Made by a program: the position numbers and the translations under genes. Source: Hyphomicrobiales bacterium (GTDB taxonomy: Bacteria; Pseudomonadota; Alphaproteobacteria; Rhizobiales; Rhizobiaceae). From it: DNA of 64,000 nt. How positions within the stretch are numbered: position 1 is the stretch's first letter; each line of letters starts with the position of its first letter. Below are positions 53,294 through 61,031 of this stretch, piece by piece. The stretch is taken from NCBI GenBank assembly GCA_900474095.1, contig UCOA01000011.1, forward strand, positions 1 through 64,000, read 5' to 3'. A model generated the notes under the pieces. That model had not been told where the DNA came from, searched no databases, and worked only from the letters and a program-made list of their open reading frames with translations.

Positions 53294-53776
53294 TGTCTCT
53301 CTCCTGGTTCACGGCGCACCGTGCTCGTCTTCCTTTACACCGGCGCTCGGTCCGGGCAGTTCCGGTCGCGCCGCCAGGCGTTTCAGGCTCATGGTCGCCG
53401 CGGCGATCTTAGCACCGGGCAGACGGAGGCGAACCCATAACAACAGGTGGATCGCATGATGGCGGCTCCCCAATAACCGGAAGTTATACCTCTCTGCCGT
53501 CGTTCGGGGTCTGAGGTAGCGAATGCGGGAAGCGTCAATTACAGTCCGCCCCGCAACTGGTCACCTGGGAGGAAAATGATCGCGTTTGCTGTAGGCGTCG
53601 CTGTATATCCCGTCTTCTGAGCTGGCGCTCGATATTTGATAGCCGACATAGATCATACGTACTTGAACGGAATTCTCATCGCCAACCCGATGACGTGATC
53701 CGCAGATCCCTCCAAGACGCGCCACATCAACTGGAATGCATGGGCTTGGGATCGCAGAGCCCCAAGAGGAAGTCCA
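53294..53776. other. Divergent promoter region between LysR and ALDH-TctBA operon
   Basis: About 480 bp. It contains the perfect LysR-type box at 53473-53487. A minus-strand frame overlapping the ALDH gene has no family match and is taken as chance. Confidence 0.5.
53473..53487. promoter_or_regulatory. LysR-type box, perfect (LysR C / ALDH)
   Basis: ATAAC-CGGAA-GTTAT: both halves perfect, T-N11-A kept. It lies 180 bp from the LysR start and 290 bp from the ALDH start, typical of autoregulation plus divergent activation. Confidence 0.7.
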
Positions 53777-55258
53777 ATGAAACAATACCAGATGTTTATT
53801 GCTGGCGACTTTGCAGATGCAGCGGCCGGAGAACTGCTCGATACCGTCGACCCCTACCGGGGTCAAGTTTGGGCGACGATCCCGCGCGGCAGATCCGCTG
53901 ACGTTGACCGCGCGGTGAGCGCCGCCTACGACGCGATGACAAGAGGCCCCTGGTCGCGGTACACTGCGACACAGCGAGGCAAGGCTTTGAACGCTATCGC
54001 GGATCTCGTCGAACAGCACCGGGACCGTCTGGCGGAAATCGAGACGCGCGACAACGGCAAGCTGCTTAGGGAAACGCGGGCCCAGCTCGGCGGGATCGCG
54101 GAGTGCTGGCGCTATTACGGCGGCTTGGCGGATAAGATTGAGGGCCACGCCATCCCGATCGAGAAACCTGACGCGCTCGCTTTTACCTCGCGGGAGCCCG
54201 TCGGTGTCGTTGCCGCGCTGACGGCCTGGAACTCTCCGCTTTGGTTTGCGGCCATCAAGGCCGCCCCGGCGATGGCCGCTGGATGCGCGGTGGTGGTGAA
54301 GCCTTCGGAATTCGCGTCCGCGAGCACGCTCGAATTCGCGGAACTCGTTAAGGAAGCAGGTTTGCCTGCGGGCGTATTCAACGTCGTAACTGGGCTCGGA
54401 CAGGAATCGGGCGCCGCGCTGGTCGAGCATCCCAAGGTCGCCAAGATCACTTTCACTGGATCCGACGTCACCGGCGCGCGGGTATATGAAACAGCGGCGC
54501 GCAGCATGAAGCGGGTATCCCTCGAACTTGGCGGCAAGTCGCCGAACATCGTCTTCGCAGACGCGGACCTGGATCTAGCCGCATCGGGAGCCGTGTCAGG
54601 CATCTTCGGCGCGTCCGGTCAGATGTGCACGGCGGGTTCGCGCTTGCTGGTACAGCGTTCGATACTGGAGGAGTTTACCGGAAGGCTTCTCGATTTGGCG
54701 CGGAATATCCGTCTCGGCGACCCCATGGCTCCGGAGACGGACGTCGGCCCGATCGCGACGCCTCCCCAATTCCAGAAAGTTATGGATTACCTCGATATCG
54801 CTCAGGCAGACGGCGCCCGGTGCATCCTGGGCGGCAAAGCCGCGGAAGGTCCTGAGCTGACCGGTGGCCAGTTCGTTCAGCCCACCGTGTTCGCCGACGT
54901 ACAGAACAACATGCGCATAGCGCAAGAGGAGGTGTTTGGCCCAATCCTTTCCATCATCGGTTTCGACACCGAAGAGGAGGCGATCGAGATCGCCAACGAG
55001 ATCGACTATGGTTTGGTCGCAGGCGTCTGGACGACCAACATTGGTCGAGCGGTTCGCATGTCCAAGGCGCTACATGTGGGCACGGTGTGGATCAACACAT
55101 ACCGGGCGTACAGCTACATGGTGCCGTTCGGCGGCATGAAACGCTCTGGACTAGGTCGTGAGAGCGGCATCGAAGCCGTCAATGAATACCTCGAAACAAA
55201 GAGCGTCATCATGTCAATCGCCGAGGCAGTGCCCGGCAATCCGTTCATCATGAGGTAG
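53777..55258 (+). CDS. NAD-dependent aldehyde dehydrogenase
   Basis: A 493-residue ALDH with Asn152 (A-W-N-S-P), Glu250 (L-E-L-G-G-K) and Cys284 (G-Q-M-C-T). It resembles betaine-aldehyde/2-hydroxymuconic-type ALDHs. ATG follows AGAGGAAG. First gene of an operon with TctB and TctA, so it probably oxidises a product of the carboxylate they import. It is not especially close to the other two ALDHs. Confidence 0.94.
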   Translation: MKQYQMFIAGDFADAAAGELLDTVDPYRGQVWATIPRGRSADVDRAVSAAYDAMTRGPWSRYTATQRGKALNAIADLVEQHRDRLAEIETRDNGKLLRETRAQLGGIAECWRYYGGLADKIEGHAIPIEKPDALAFTSREPVGVVAALTAWNSPLWFAAIKAAPAMAAGCAVVVKPSEFASASTLEFAELVKEAGLPAGVFNVVTGLGQESGAALVEHPKVAKITFTGSDVTGARVYETAARSMKRVSLELGGKSPNIVFADADLDLAASGAVSGIFGASGQMCTAGSRLLVQRSILEEFTGRLLDLARNIRLGDPMAPETDVGPIATPPQFQKVMDYLDIAQADGARCILGGKAAEGPELTGGQFVQPTVFADVQNNMRIAQEEVFGPILSIIGFDTEEEAIEIANEIDYGLVAGVWTTNIGRAVRMSKALHVGTVWINTYRAYSYMVPFGGMKRSGLGRESGIEAVNEYLETKSVIMSIAEAVPGNPFIMR

Positions 55259-55422
55259 CGTGGCGAAGCGTGTACGAACACCTAACCGCGCGGCCCGACG
55301 AAATCGACAGCGCCATCATTTTCTGAGAAGCGGGGGATTCGTCCTAAGTGACTGGGCCGCTCAGGCCGTTGACGGTGGACGATCCTTCCATTGAACCCGC
55401 GTATTACTACCAGAGGTTATTT

Positions 55423-55884
55423 ATGAGCAGCAAAGTCAATGCAACGGACATCGCAAGCGGGGCCATGCTTCTCGTCCTTGCTGCAGTGGGCCTTTCGATA
55501 AATCTGCAGTACCCGTTGGGAACCGCAAGCCGCATGGGTGCGGGATACATGCCCCTGATCGCCTTCGTGACGTTGGGTATTTTGGGCATGGGTGTCACCG
55601 TGTCCGGGTTCCGAGGCGCTCCGCGTCGGCTTGAGAACTGGGCTTGGCGCGAGCTGGTCCTCATCCTTGCCGCGTTCGCGATTTTCGGGGCACTGCTCGA
55701 GGATATCGGCATGGCCGCCGGTATCATCGCGATGGTCGTTATCAGCGGGTTGGCCGACCGGACTCAGACATTGAAAGGTCTCGCCGGACTCGCTGTCGTC
55801 CTGCTTATCATCTGCTGGCTAGTCTTCAGCTGGGGACTACAGATACGGGTGCCATTCTTTCCACCCTTCCTGAACAACGTTTGA
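55423..55884 (+). CDS. Tripartite tricarboxylate transporter TctB family protein
   Basis: A 153-residue membrane protein with four hydrophobic segments and the G-T-A-S-R-M-G-A-G-Y-M-P motif near residue 35 typical of TctB. It is the small membrane subunit that pairs with TctA. ATG 55423 follows AGAGG; the frame is open 25 codons upstream. The TctA gene starts 11 bp after the stop. The matching TctC-like gene lies 11 kb upstream. Confidence 0.92.
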   Translation: MSSKVNATDIASGAMLLVLAAVGLSINLQYPLGTASRMGAGYMPLIAFVTLGILGMGVTVSGFRGAPRRLENWAWRELVLILAAFAIFGALLEDIGMAAGIIAMVVISGLADRTQTLKGLAGLAVVLLIICWLVFSWGLQIRVPFFPPFLNNV

Positions 55885-55895
55885 GGGAGCCGACG

Positions 55896-57389
55896 ATGCT
55901 CGAAAATCTCGCGCTTGGATTCTCCACGGCCGTCACCTTTCAGAATCTGGGTTTCGCCTTTATCGGATGTCTTATCGGAACAGCGATCGGCGTGCTGCCC
56001 GGTGTCGGACCCGTCGCGACGATATCGTTGCTGCTGCCTTTGACATTCGGTCTCGACCCCATCACCTCGATGATCATGCTTGCCGGCATCTATTACGGCG
56101 CGCAATATGGCGGATCGACGTCGGCGATCTTGTTAAACCTGCCGGGCGAGGTCACCGCTGTGGTGACGACACTGGAAGGCCACAAGATGGCACGGGCTGG
56201 GCGCGCAGGAGCGGCGCTGGCCGTGGCTGCCCTCGGTTCTTTTTTCGCGGGAACCGTGGCGACACTGGTGGTGGCCGCTTCTGGACCCGTTCTCACAGCT
56301 GTCGCGATGTCGTTCGGACCCGCCGAATACTTTTCGCTGATCCTTCTTGGCCTGATCGCCGCGACGGTGTTGGCGCAGGGAAGCATGTTCAAATCCCTTG
56401 CCATGATCGTGTTGGGTGTCGCGCTTGGGCTGGTCGGCACCGATGTTCAGAGCGGCCAGCTGCGCTTCACACTTGGCTTTCCGCAACTCTTCGAGGGTGT
56501 GGGCTTCGTCCCGCTTGCGATGGGGATTTTCGGGATCGCGGAGATCATCCGCAACCTGGAATGTCCGGAACAACGCTCGGGCACGGCCTCGAGCGTCGGT
56601 AAACTGTGGCTGACCAGGACAGAGTTCAAACGCGCCGTGCCCTCGGTCCTGCGCGGGACCGCGCTGGGATCCTTGCTAGGGATATTGCCTGGAGGAGGCC
56701 TCGCGCTTTCCACTTTCGCGTCCTACATGCTGGAGCGCAAGGTCTCCAAATATCGACATGAATTCGGCAGTGGAGCGATCGAAGGCGTGGCAGGCCCGGA
56801 AAGCGCCAACAACGCTGCCTCCCAGACTTCGTTCATTCCGATGCTCACGCTTGGCCTTCCCGCCAATGCCGTGATGGCCTTGATGATAGGCGCGCTCATG
56901 ATCCAGGGTATCCAGCCGGGTCCTCGTATGATCGCCGAACAGCCTACGCTTTTTTGGGGGTTGATCGCCAGCATGTGGATCGGCAACCTGATGCTCGTGA
57001 TCATTAATCTGCCGCTCGTCGGGGTGTGGGTGTCGCTTCTAAAAGTGCCCTACAAGTACCTCTATCCCGCGATCCTGGTTTTTTGTGGCATCGGTGCCTA
57101 TTCCATTAACAACTCAGTCTTCGATGTCTATCAAACCGCCGTGTTCGGGTTGGTGGGTTATGCCCTGATCAAGCTGGAATTCGAGCCCGCTCCTCTTTTG
57201 ATCGGTTTCGTTCTCGGTCCTATGATGGAGGAATACCTCAAGCGCGCTATGCTTCTCTCGCACGGCGACGTCACCGTCTTCGTCGAACGTCCGCTCAGCG
57301 CTGTCTTCCTCTTAATGGGTGCCATTGCTCTCGCCGCCATGGTGGTGCCAACCATTCGGCGAAAAAAAGACCAAGCGTTGGCCGAATAG
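55896..57389 (+). CDS. Tripartite tricarboxylate transporter permease, TctA family
   Basis: A 497-residue membrane protein with about twelve segments. Family blocks are G-V-L-P-G-V-G-P near 38-44, Y-Y-G-A-Q-Y-G-G-S-T at about 67-76, P-G-G-G near 265, and G-V-A-G-P-E-S-A-N-N-A. It imports a carboxylate using an ion gradient together with TctB and a TctC-type binding protein. ATG 55896 lies behind GAGGGAG. Confidence 0.95.
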   Translation: MLENLALGFSTAVTFQNLGFAFIGCLIGTAIGVLPGVGPVATISLLLPLTFGLDPITSMIMLAGIYYGAQYGGSTSAILLNLPGEVTAVVTTLEGHKMARAGRAGAALAVAALGSFFAGTVATLVVAASGPVLTAVAMSFGPAEYFSLILLGLIAATVLAQGSMFKSLAMIVLGVALGLVGTDVQSGQLRFTLGFPQLFEGVGFVPLAMGIFGIAEIIRNLECPEQRSGTASSVGKLWLTRTEFKRAVPSVLRGTALGSLLGILPGGGLALSTFASYMLERKVSKYRHEFGSGAIEGVAGPESANNAASQTSFIPMLTLGLPANAVMALMIGALMIQGIQPGPRMIAEQPTLFWGLIASMWIGNLMLVIINLPLVGVWVSLLKVPYKYLYPAILVFCGIGAYSINNSVFDVYQTAVFGLVGYALIKLEFEPAPLLIGFVLGPMMEEYLKRAMLLSHGDVTVFVERPLSAVFLLMGAIALAAMVVPTIRRKKDQALAE

Positions 57390-58127
57390 GGAAGCGCCAG
57401 CTCCGCCAAGGGCGAAGTTTAACCGTCAGGTCAGGCTTCGCGGCGTCAAGCCAACGGCTATGCGTAGCGATAGGCGGGCAGCCAAACAGGAGATCCCAGC
57501 GTCGATGTACGCGCCAAACATAGCGGCCCTGAACAGGCTAAGATGCGTGCGGATGTCCCCGAGGCTAGGGACAAGTGGTTGTCAAACAGAGATTAACGAT
57601 CTTCTGGACGGCGCTACGGCGGTATAACGCACCTGAGTGAACGCGGAACTCGAAGTCATGACACACGGCCCGCGTCCTCACTTGAGTGAGGCGGTCCCTG
57701 ATAGGCTTATAAGAGGATAGAAACCGATGCTCGAAGCAACATCTCGCTTCACCGCAAATTCGAAAAGTGAGACTTTCGGCGCCGAAGAAAAACCGGGGAA
57801 CGCATCCGTTGAATGGACGACGGTGGAATCCAGTTCAGGTCAACGATTTATCCCGATGGATCGAAACGGACAAGCGGACGGATTTCCTCTGTGGCGTGCG
57901 GCCATATTCGGCAAAAAAGAACCCGGCCGCCGTAGCGTTGCCGGGTTTGACTAAGCGGGATCTGTGAGAACCGTCCCGCAAATCAACGCAAGTCCAGCGT
58001 TCAAGCCTAGGCCGGAAGGTTGGAGCGTTCCATGATAGGCGGCACGGCGCCACTCATGTGCGTCATCCTGCGAGCGCTCGTCGCGCGGTTCCGCAGGTCG
58101 GCTTTACGGCAAATCGGCGTCTCGGCT
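57390..58127. other. Intergenic region, about 740 bp, no gene recognised
   Basis: Between the convergent TctA and YciI genes. Overlapping 66-100-codon frames have no recognisable family. It holds a small perfect inverted repeat at 57676-57691 (CCTCACT/AGTGAGG) and the minus-strand terminator at 57920-57947. Confidence 0.45.
57908..57947 (-). terminator. Rho-independent terminator of the YciI gene
   Basis: AACCCGGC (57920-57927) pairs perfectly with GCCGGGTT (57940-57947) around 12 bases. Read on the minus strand, the stem is followed by CTTTTTTG, a proper T-run. It lies about 180 bp past the YciI stop at 58128. Confidence 0.7.
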
Positions 58128-58427
58128 TCACACGGGAATGCGCTTGTGATCGAAAATGAACTTGCGCCATTTGGTGATTGTGTACTTGCTGAAAATGCCG
58201 TTCTGAAAGAAGGGGTCGTTCTCGATGTAGTCCACTGCGTCCTTGCGGACGTCGGTGTCCAACAAAATGAGACCGCCGTTCGGAAAATCGTCATCATCGG
58301 GAAAGAAACCGCCGCTAGCGATAATACGATGGGCGTTCTTGGTAACGTATTCGATGTGAACGGGACGCATCGCCTTTTTCTTCTCAAGAACACCGGGATC
58401 GTCCGAAAACATGATGGCGTAAGGCAT
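58128..58427 (-). CDS. YciI-family (dimeric alpha-beta barrel) protein, single gene
   Basis: A 99-residue protein with the YciI pattern: P-Y-A-I-M-F-S-D strand, R-P-V-H-I-E-Y with the conserved His, S-G-G-F-F, L-L-D-T-D, and D-P-F-F. ATG 58425-58427 follows AGAGG. It forms a one-gene unit with a perfect LysR-type box 121 bp upstream and a terminator downstream, so it is expected to be co-regulated with the sugar/acid modules. Its substrate is unknown. Confidence 0.85.
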   Translation of the reverse strand: MPYAIMFSDDPGVLEKKKAMRPVHIEYVTKNAHRIIASGGFFPDDDDFPNGGLILLDTDVRKDAVDYIENDPFFQNGIFSKYTITKWRKFIFDHKRIPV

Positions 58428-58547
58428 GCGTACCTCTGTGTGACAGTGTTGAAAGGGGCGACATCGCATAAGCGGCGCAGTCGCGTTGGATCGCCTTGGT
58501 GTTTAGACTTCGACCCGACGAGCCGCAATCCTGTGGCTCACGACGAT

Positions 58548-58562
58548 ATAACGTCGAGTTAT
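58548..58562. promoter_or_regulatory. LysR-type box, perfect (YciI gene)
   Basis: ATAAC-GTCGA-GTTAT, with one further base pair of symmetry (TATAAC to GTTATA, 58547-58563). It lies 121 bp upstream of the YciI ATG. Confidence 0.7.
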
Positions 58563-58636
58563 AGTAATGAGTTGGCGTCGCGCCCATTAGAACCTTCGAG
58601 CGATCCTTTCCCAACCTTGACCTAAACGGACCGGAG

Positions 58637-58655
58637 GCTTCGGTTTTACCGAAGC
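58637..58655 (-). terminator. Hairpin beyond the D-amino-acid dehydrogenase gene
   Basis: GCTTCGG (58637-58643) pairs perfectly with CCGAAGC (58649-58655) around TTTTA, about 90 bp past the stop of the gene at 58745. There is no clear T-run. Confidence 0.45.
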
Positions 58656-58744
58656 TAAGGATTGATAAGATGATGCTGCGGCAAGACGTCAGAGTGCTAC
58701 AGCGCGCTTGGAGGGACGAAGGAGGCGAGAGGGCTTACGCGTCA

Positions 58745-59989
58745 TTACGAAGGCGGTCCCCTGCGGCGACTGCTGTCGATTAGGTCGGAAACCAGCTCTG
58801 ATGTCGCTGCAGACAGCGTCCATCCAAGATGACCGTGACCGGTATTGTAGAAAACGCCCGGGCGCTTCCCTTGCCGCACGACCGGCATCATGTTGGGCAT
58901 CATCGGGCGCAGGCCCGACCAGGGCTCAACGCGAGATGTGGATACGTTGGGAAATAACCAGCGCACCCAGTCCGTAAGTGGTCGAATCCGATCCGAGCGG
59001 ATGTTTCGATCATGGCCGTTAAATTCAGCAGTGCCGGCGACGCGGAATCTGTCCTTCCCAAGTCGGCTCGTAACTATTTTGGCGCGATCGTCAAGCAAAC
59101 TAACCCATGGGGCGCTCTCTTGGCTCTTGTCGTCTTCCAGATTGACTGTGATCGAGTAGCCCTTCACCGGGTACACATTTACCCGATCTCCGAGCATCGC
59201 CGCGAATTGTCGGCTCCCGACGCCAGCGCATACGACAACGGCGTCGCCGTTTAGCGTCGTCGGGTCCGATCTCGGGTCATCGGTGGGGCGCCATTCTACA
59301 GAAACTTGATTGCCGGTCTTAATCGTCAACACGTCCGTATCGAAGAGAAAGGTTGCACCATGTCGCTTGCAAGCCTCGGCGAGGCCCCTCGTGAACTTAT
59401 GAATATCACCCGTAGAATCCGATGGCGTGAAGAAACCACCGAATAATTTGGTGGTCAGTGTGGGTTCGATGGATCGAATCTCTTCAGCGGACACGGATCG
59501 GCGATCAAGGCCCCCCTTCTGCAACAAATTGTTGACCCTTGCCGCGTCCTCAAAGCCATCTCTGTCGTAATACACGTGCAGGATTCCGCGCCGCTCAAGA
59601 TCAAAATCGATCCCCTCGCTTTGCGCCATCGCAAATAAATGACGGCGAGATTCAATTGCCAGCCTTGTCGTGGCCACGGTATTGTTCTCGTAATCGGGGA
59701 TGCATCCGAGAAACTCAGCCAGCCATGAGTATTTGTGCCATGTAGGCTTCGGGTTGAGGAGGAGTGGGGCATCCCGTTTCAGCATCCATTTCATGCCCTT
59801 GGAAACTGTCGACCAACTGTTCCACACTTCGGCATTGCTCGCGGAGAGCTGGCCACCGTTGGCAAATGAGGTCTCCATGGCTGCGTAGCGGTGTCGGTCG
59901 ATGATCGTAACTTGGTAGCCTCTCTTAAGAAGTGCATAAGCGGTGGTTACGCCGGTGACGCCAGCGCCTAGAATCAGAATACGGGGCAT
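58745..59989 (-). CDS. FAD-dependent D-amino-acid dehydrogenase (DadA-like)
   Basis: A 414-residue flavoprotein of the DAO/DadA family. The FAD turn G-A-G-V-T-G-V-T at residues about 8-15 is followed by the acidic end of the second strand (I-I-D-R-H); F-A-N-G-G-Q-L-S is near 36-43; and the C-terminal substrate block has G-L-R-P-M-M-P and G-H-G-H-L-G-W-T. It would oxidise a D-amino acid or glycine/sarcosine-like amine to a keto acid, passing electrons to the respiratory chain. ATG 59987-59989 lies behind GGAGGA at three bases. A tandem glycine riboswitch in its leader says that glycine controls it. Alternative: a glycine-oxidase-type enzyme. Confidence 0.93.
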   Translation of the reverse strand: MPRILILGAGVTGVTTAYALLKRGYQVTIIDRHRYAAMETSFANGGQLSASNAEVWNSWSTVSKGMKWMLKRDAPLLLNPKPTWHKYSWLAEFLGCIPDYENNTVATTRLAIESRRHLFAMAQSEGIDFDLERRGILHVYYDRDGFEDAARVNNLLQKGGLDRRSVSAEEIRSIEPTLTTKLFGGFFTPSDSTGDIHKFTRGLAEACKRHGATFLFDTDVLTIKTGNQVSVEWRPTDDPRSDPTTLNGDAVVVCAGVGSRQFAAMLGDRVNVYPVKGYSITVNLEDDKSQESAPWVSLLDDRAKIVTSRLGKDRFRVAGTAEFNGHDRNIRSDRIRPLTDWVRWLFPNVSTSRVEPWSGLRPMMPNMMPVVRQGKRPGVFYNTGHGHLGWTLSAATSELVSDLIDSSRRRGPPS

Positions 59990-60036
59990 AATTCCTCCAA
60001 CAGTGGTATGGGACTTGGCCTGTCCCCTGCCCCCAA

Positions 60037-60200
60037 TCTGTCTGTTTACCTGAGAGCTTTCCCTCCCCCACGGGAGGTCCCCTTCGGTGGACACTTTGAA
60101 AAGTGTCTCTCTCCAGATGGTTCACCCTGGTAGTCATTTTGCCTGAGAGATTCCTGGGGGGTTGCTCCGTCGGCGCGGCTGGAACGGCCGTCTCTCCTAC
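60037..60200 (-). promoter_or_regulatory. Tandem glycine riboswitch
   Basis: On the minus strand, aptamer 1 runs from GGAGAGAC (60190-60197) through GCGCCGACGGAGCAA to CTCTCAGGCAAAA (ending at 60137). After a short linker, aptamer 2 runs from TCTGGAGAGAGAC (60105-60117) through CACCGAAGGGG to CTCTCAGGTAAACAGACAGA (ending at 60037). These are the two conserved cores of the cooperative glycine riboswitch, with the TCTG/CAGA stem closing aptamer 2. About 47 bases separate it from the downstream ATG; GGGGAC and GTCCC in that stretch can form the expression hairpin. Confidence 0.95.
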
Positions 60201-60248
60201 AAGGACGATGAACGCATTCGAACGTATCACGTCGAAGGCGATCGAATA

Positions 60249-60665
60249 TTAGATTGTACTTCCTTCCATTTGCTCGAGTTCAACCAATGTCCCTTGGAAA
60301 TCCCCAGGATGCACGAACACAACGGGTTTCCCGTGAGCTCCGAGTTTTGGTTGGCCGTCACCAAGAATCCGAGCTCCAATTTCAGCGACCTTGATGGAGG
60401 CGGATCCTATATCCTCCACCTCAAAACACAGGTGATGGACGCCGCCCCTCGGGTTCTTGGCAAGGTAGCCCGCAATCGGAGAATTTTCTCCAAGAGGATG
60501 AAGTAATTCGATTTTCGTGTTTGGAAGCGTCACGAAGACCACCGTCACACCATGCTCGGGAAGATCTTCTGGCTCTGAAACTCTCGCCCCGAGAGCAGAG
60601 TATTGCTTTGACGCGTATTCAAGATCCGGGACAGCAATCGCCACATGGTTAAGCCAGCTTATCAC
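60249..60665 (-). CDS. Methylmalonyl-CoA epimerase-like VOC protein
   Basis: A 138-residue vicinal-oxygen-chelate protein. The metal ligands His7 (L-N-H-V-A-I-A-V), the G-G-V-H-H-L-C-F-E-V block (His77/78) and V-E-L-E-Q near the C-terminus match methylmalonyl-CoA epimerase. Start is GTG 60663-60665, behind GGGAGGG. It lies just upstream of the glycine riboswitch on the same strand; there is no methylmalonyl-CoA mutase gene in the window, so the exact substrate is open (glyoxalase-type activity is an alternative). Confidence 0.85.
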   Translation of the reverse strand: MISWLNHVAIAVPDLEYASKQYSALGARVSEPEDLPEHGVTVVFVTLPNTKIELLHPLGENSPIAGYLAKNPRGGVHHLCFEVEDIGSASIKVAEIGARILGDGQPKLGAHGKPVVFVHPGDFQGTLVELEQMEGSTI

Positions 60666-61031
60666 AATACCCTCCCGCGTTTTTTTGCTTCGAAGATCAC
60701 GCTTCCGCCCCTCGCTTTCATGACGCTCTCCCCGCTCGTCCTCGCTTGTCCCATCAGGGATTCAAGATAAAGCCGCCGCGTTGATACGGATACCGAGCGT
60801 GGCTCAAACGTCTTTTCTGGACTTGGAAGATCCGGTCCACATCAGTTAGTCGGCTGACGCCGCGATGATCGCGACGAGGCGGCATTCGTGGCGACGTCGG
60901 TAAGCATAAAGAACTGCCTCCTAAAAGCGTCCAGCAAAATGCCGGGTTATGTGTCCGGAGCCGCGACCCACTTCGAAGAGGCGCCCTGGCTTCCAAAGTT
61001 CGGTGGCGGTTGTGCGCCAAATATGAGCCGC
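60666..61031. other. Intergenic region between aminotransferase and epimerase genes
   Basis: About 365 bp, same-strand genes on both sides. A 94-codon minus-strand frame lacks a ribosome site and a recognisable family. A T-rich stretch near 60678-60684 is the only visible feature. Confidence 0.4.

Noticed and set aside
57676-57691. Short perfect inverted repeat CCTCACT/AGTGAGG as a possible attachment or regulatory site
   Set aside because: Seven base pairs with a two-base loop, isolated, with no gene or partner copy nearby; chance is likely.
57727-57954. 75-codon plus-strand frame after TctA
   Set aside because: No family match and it covers the minus-strand terminator at 57908-57947.
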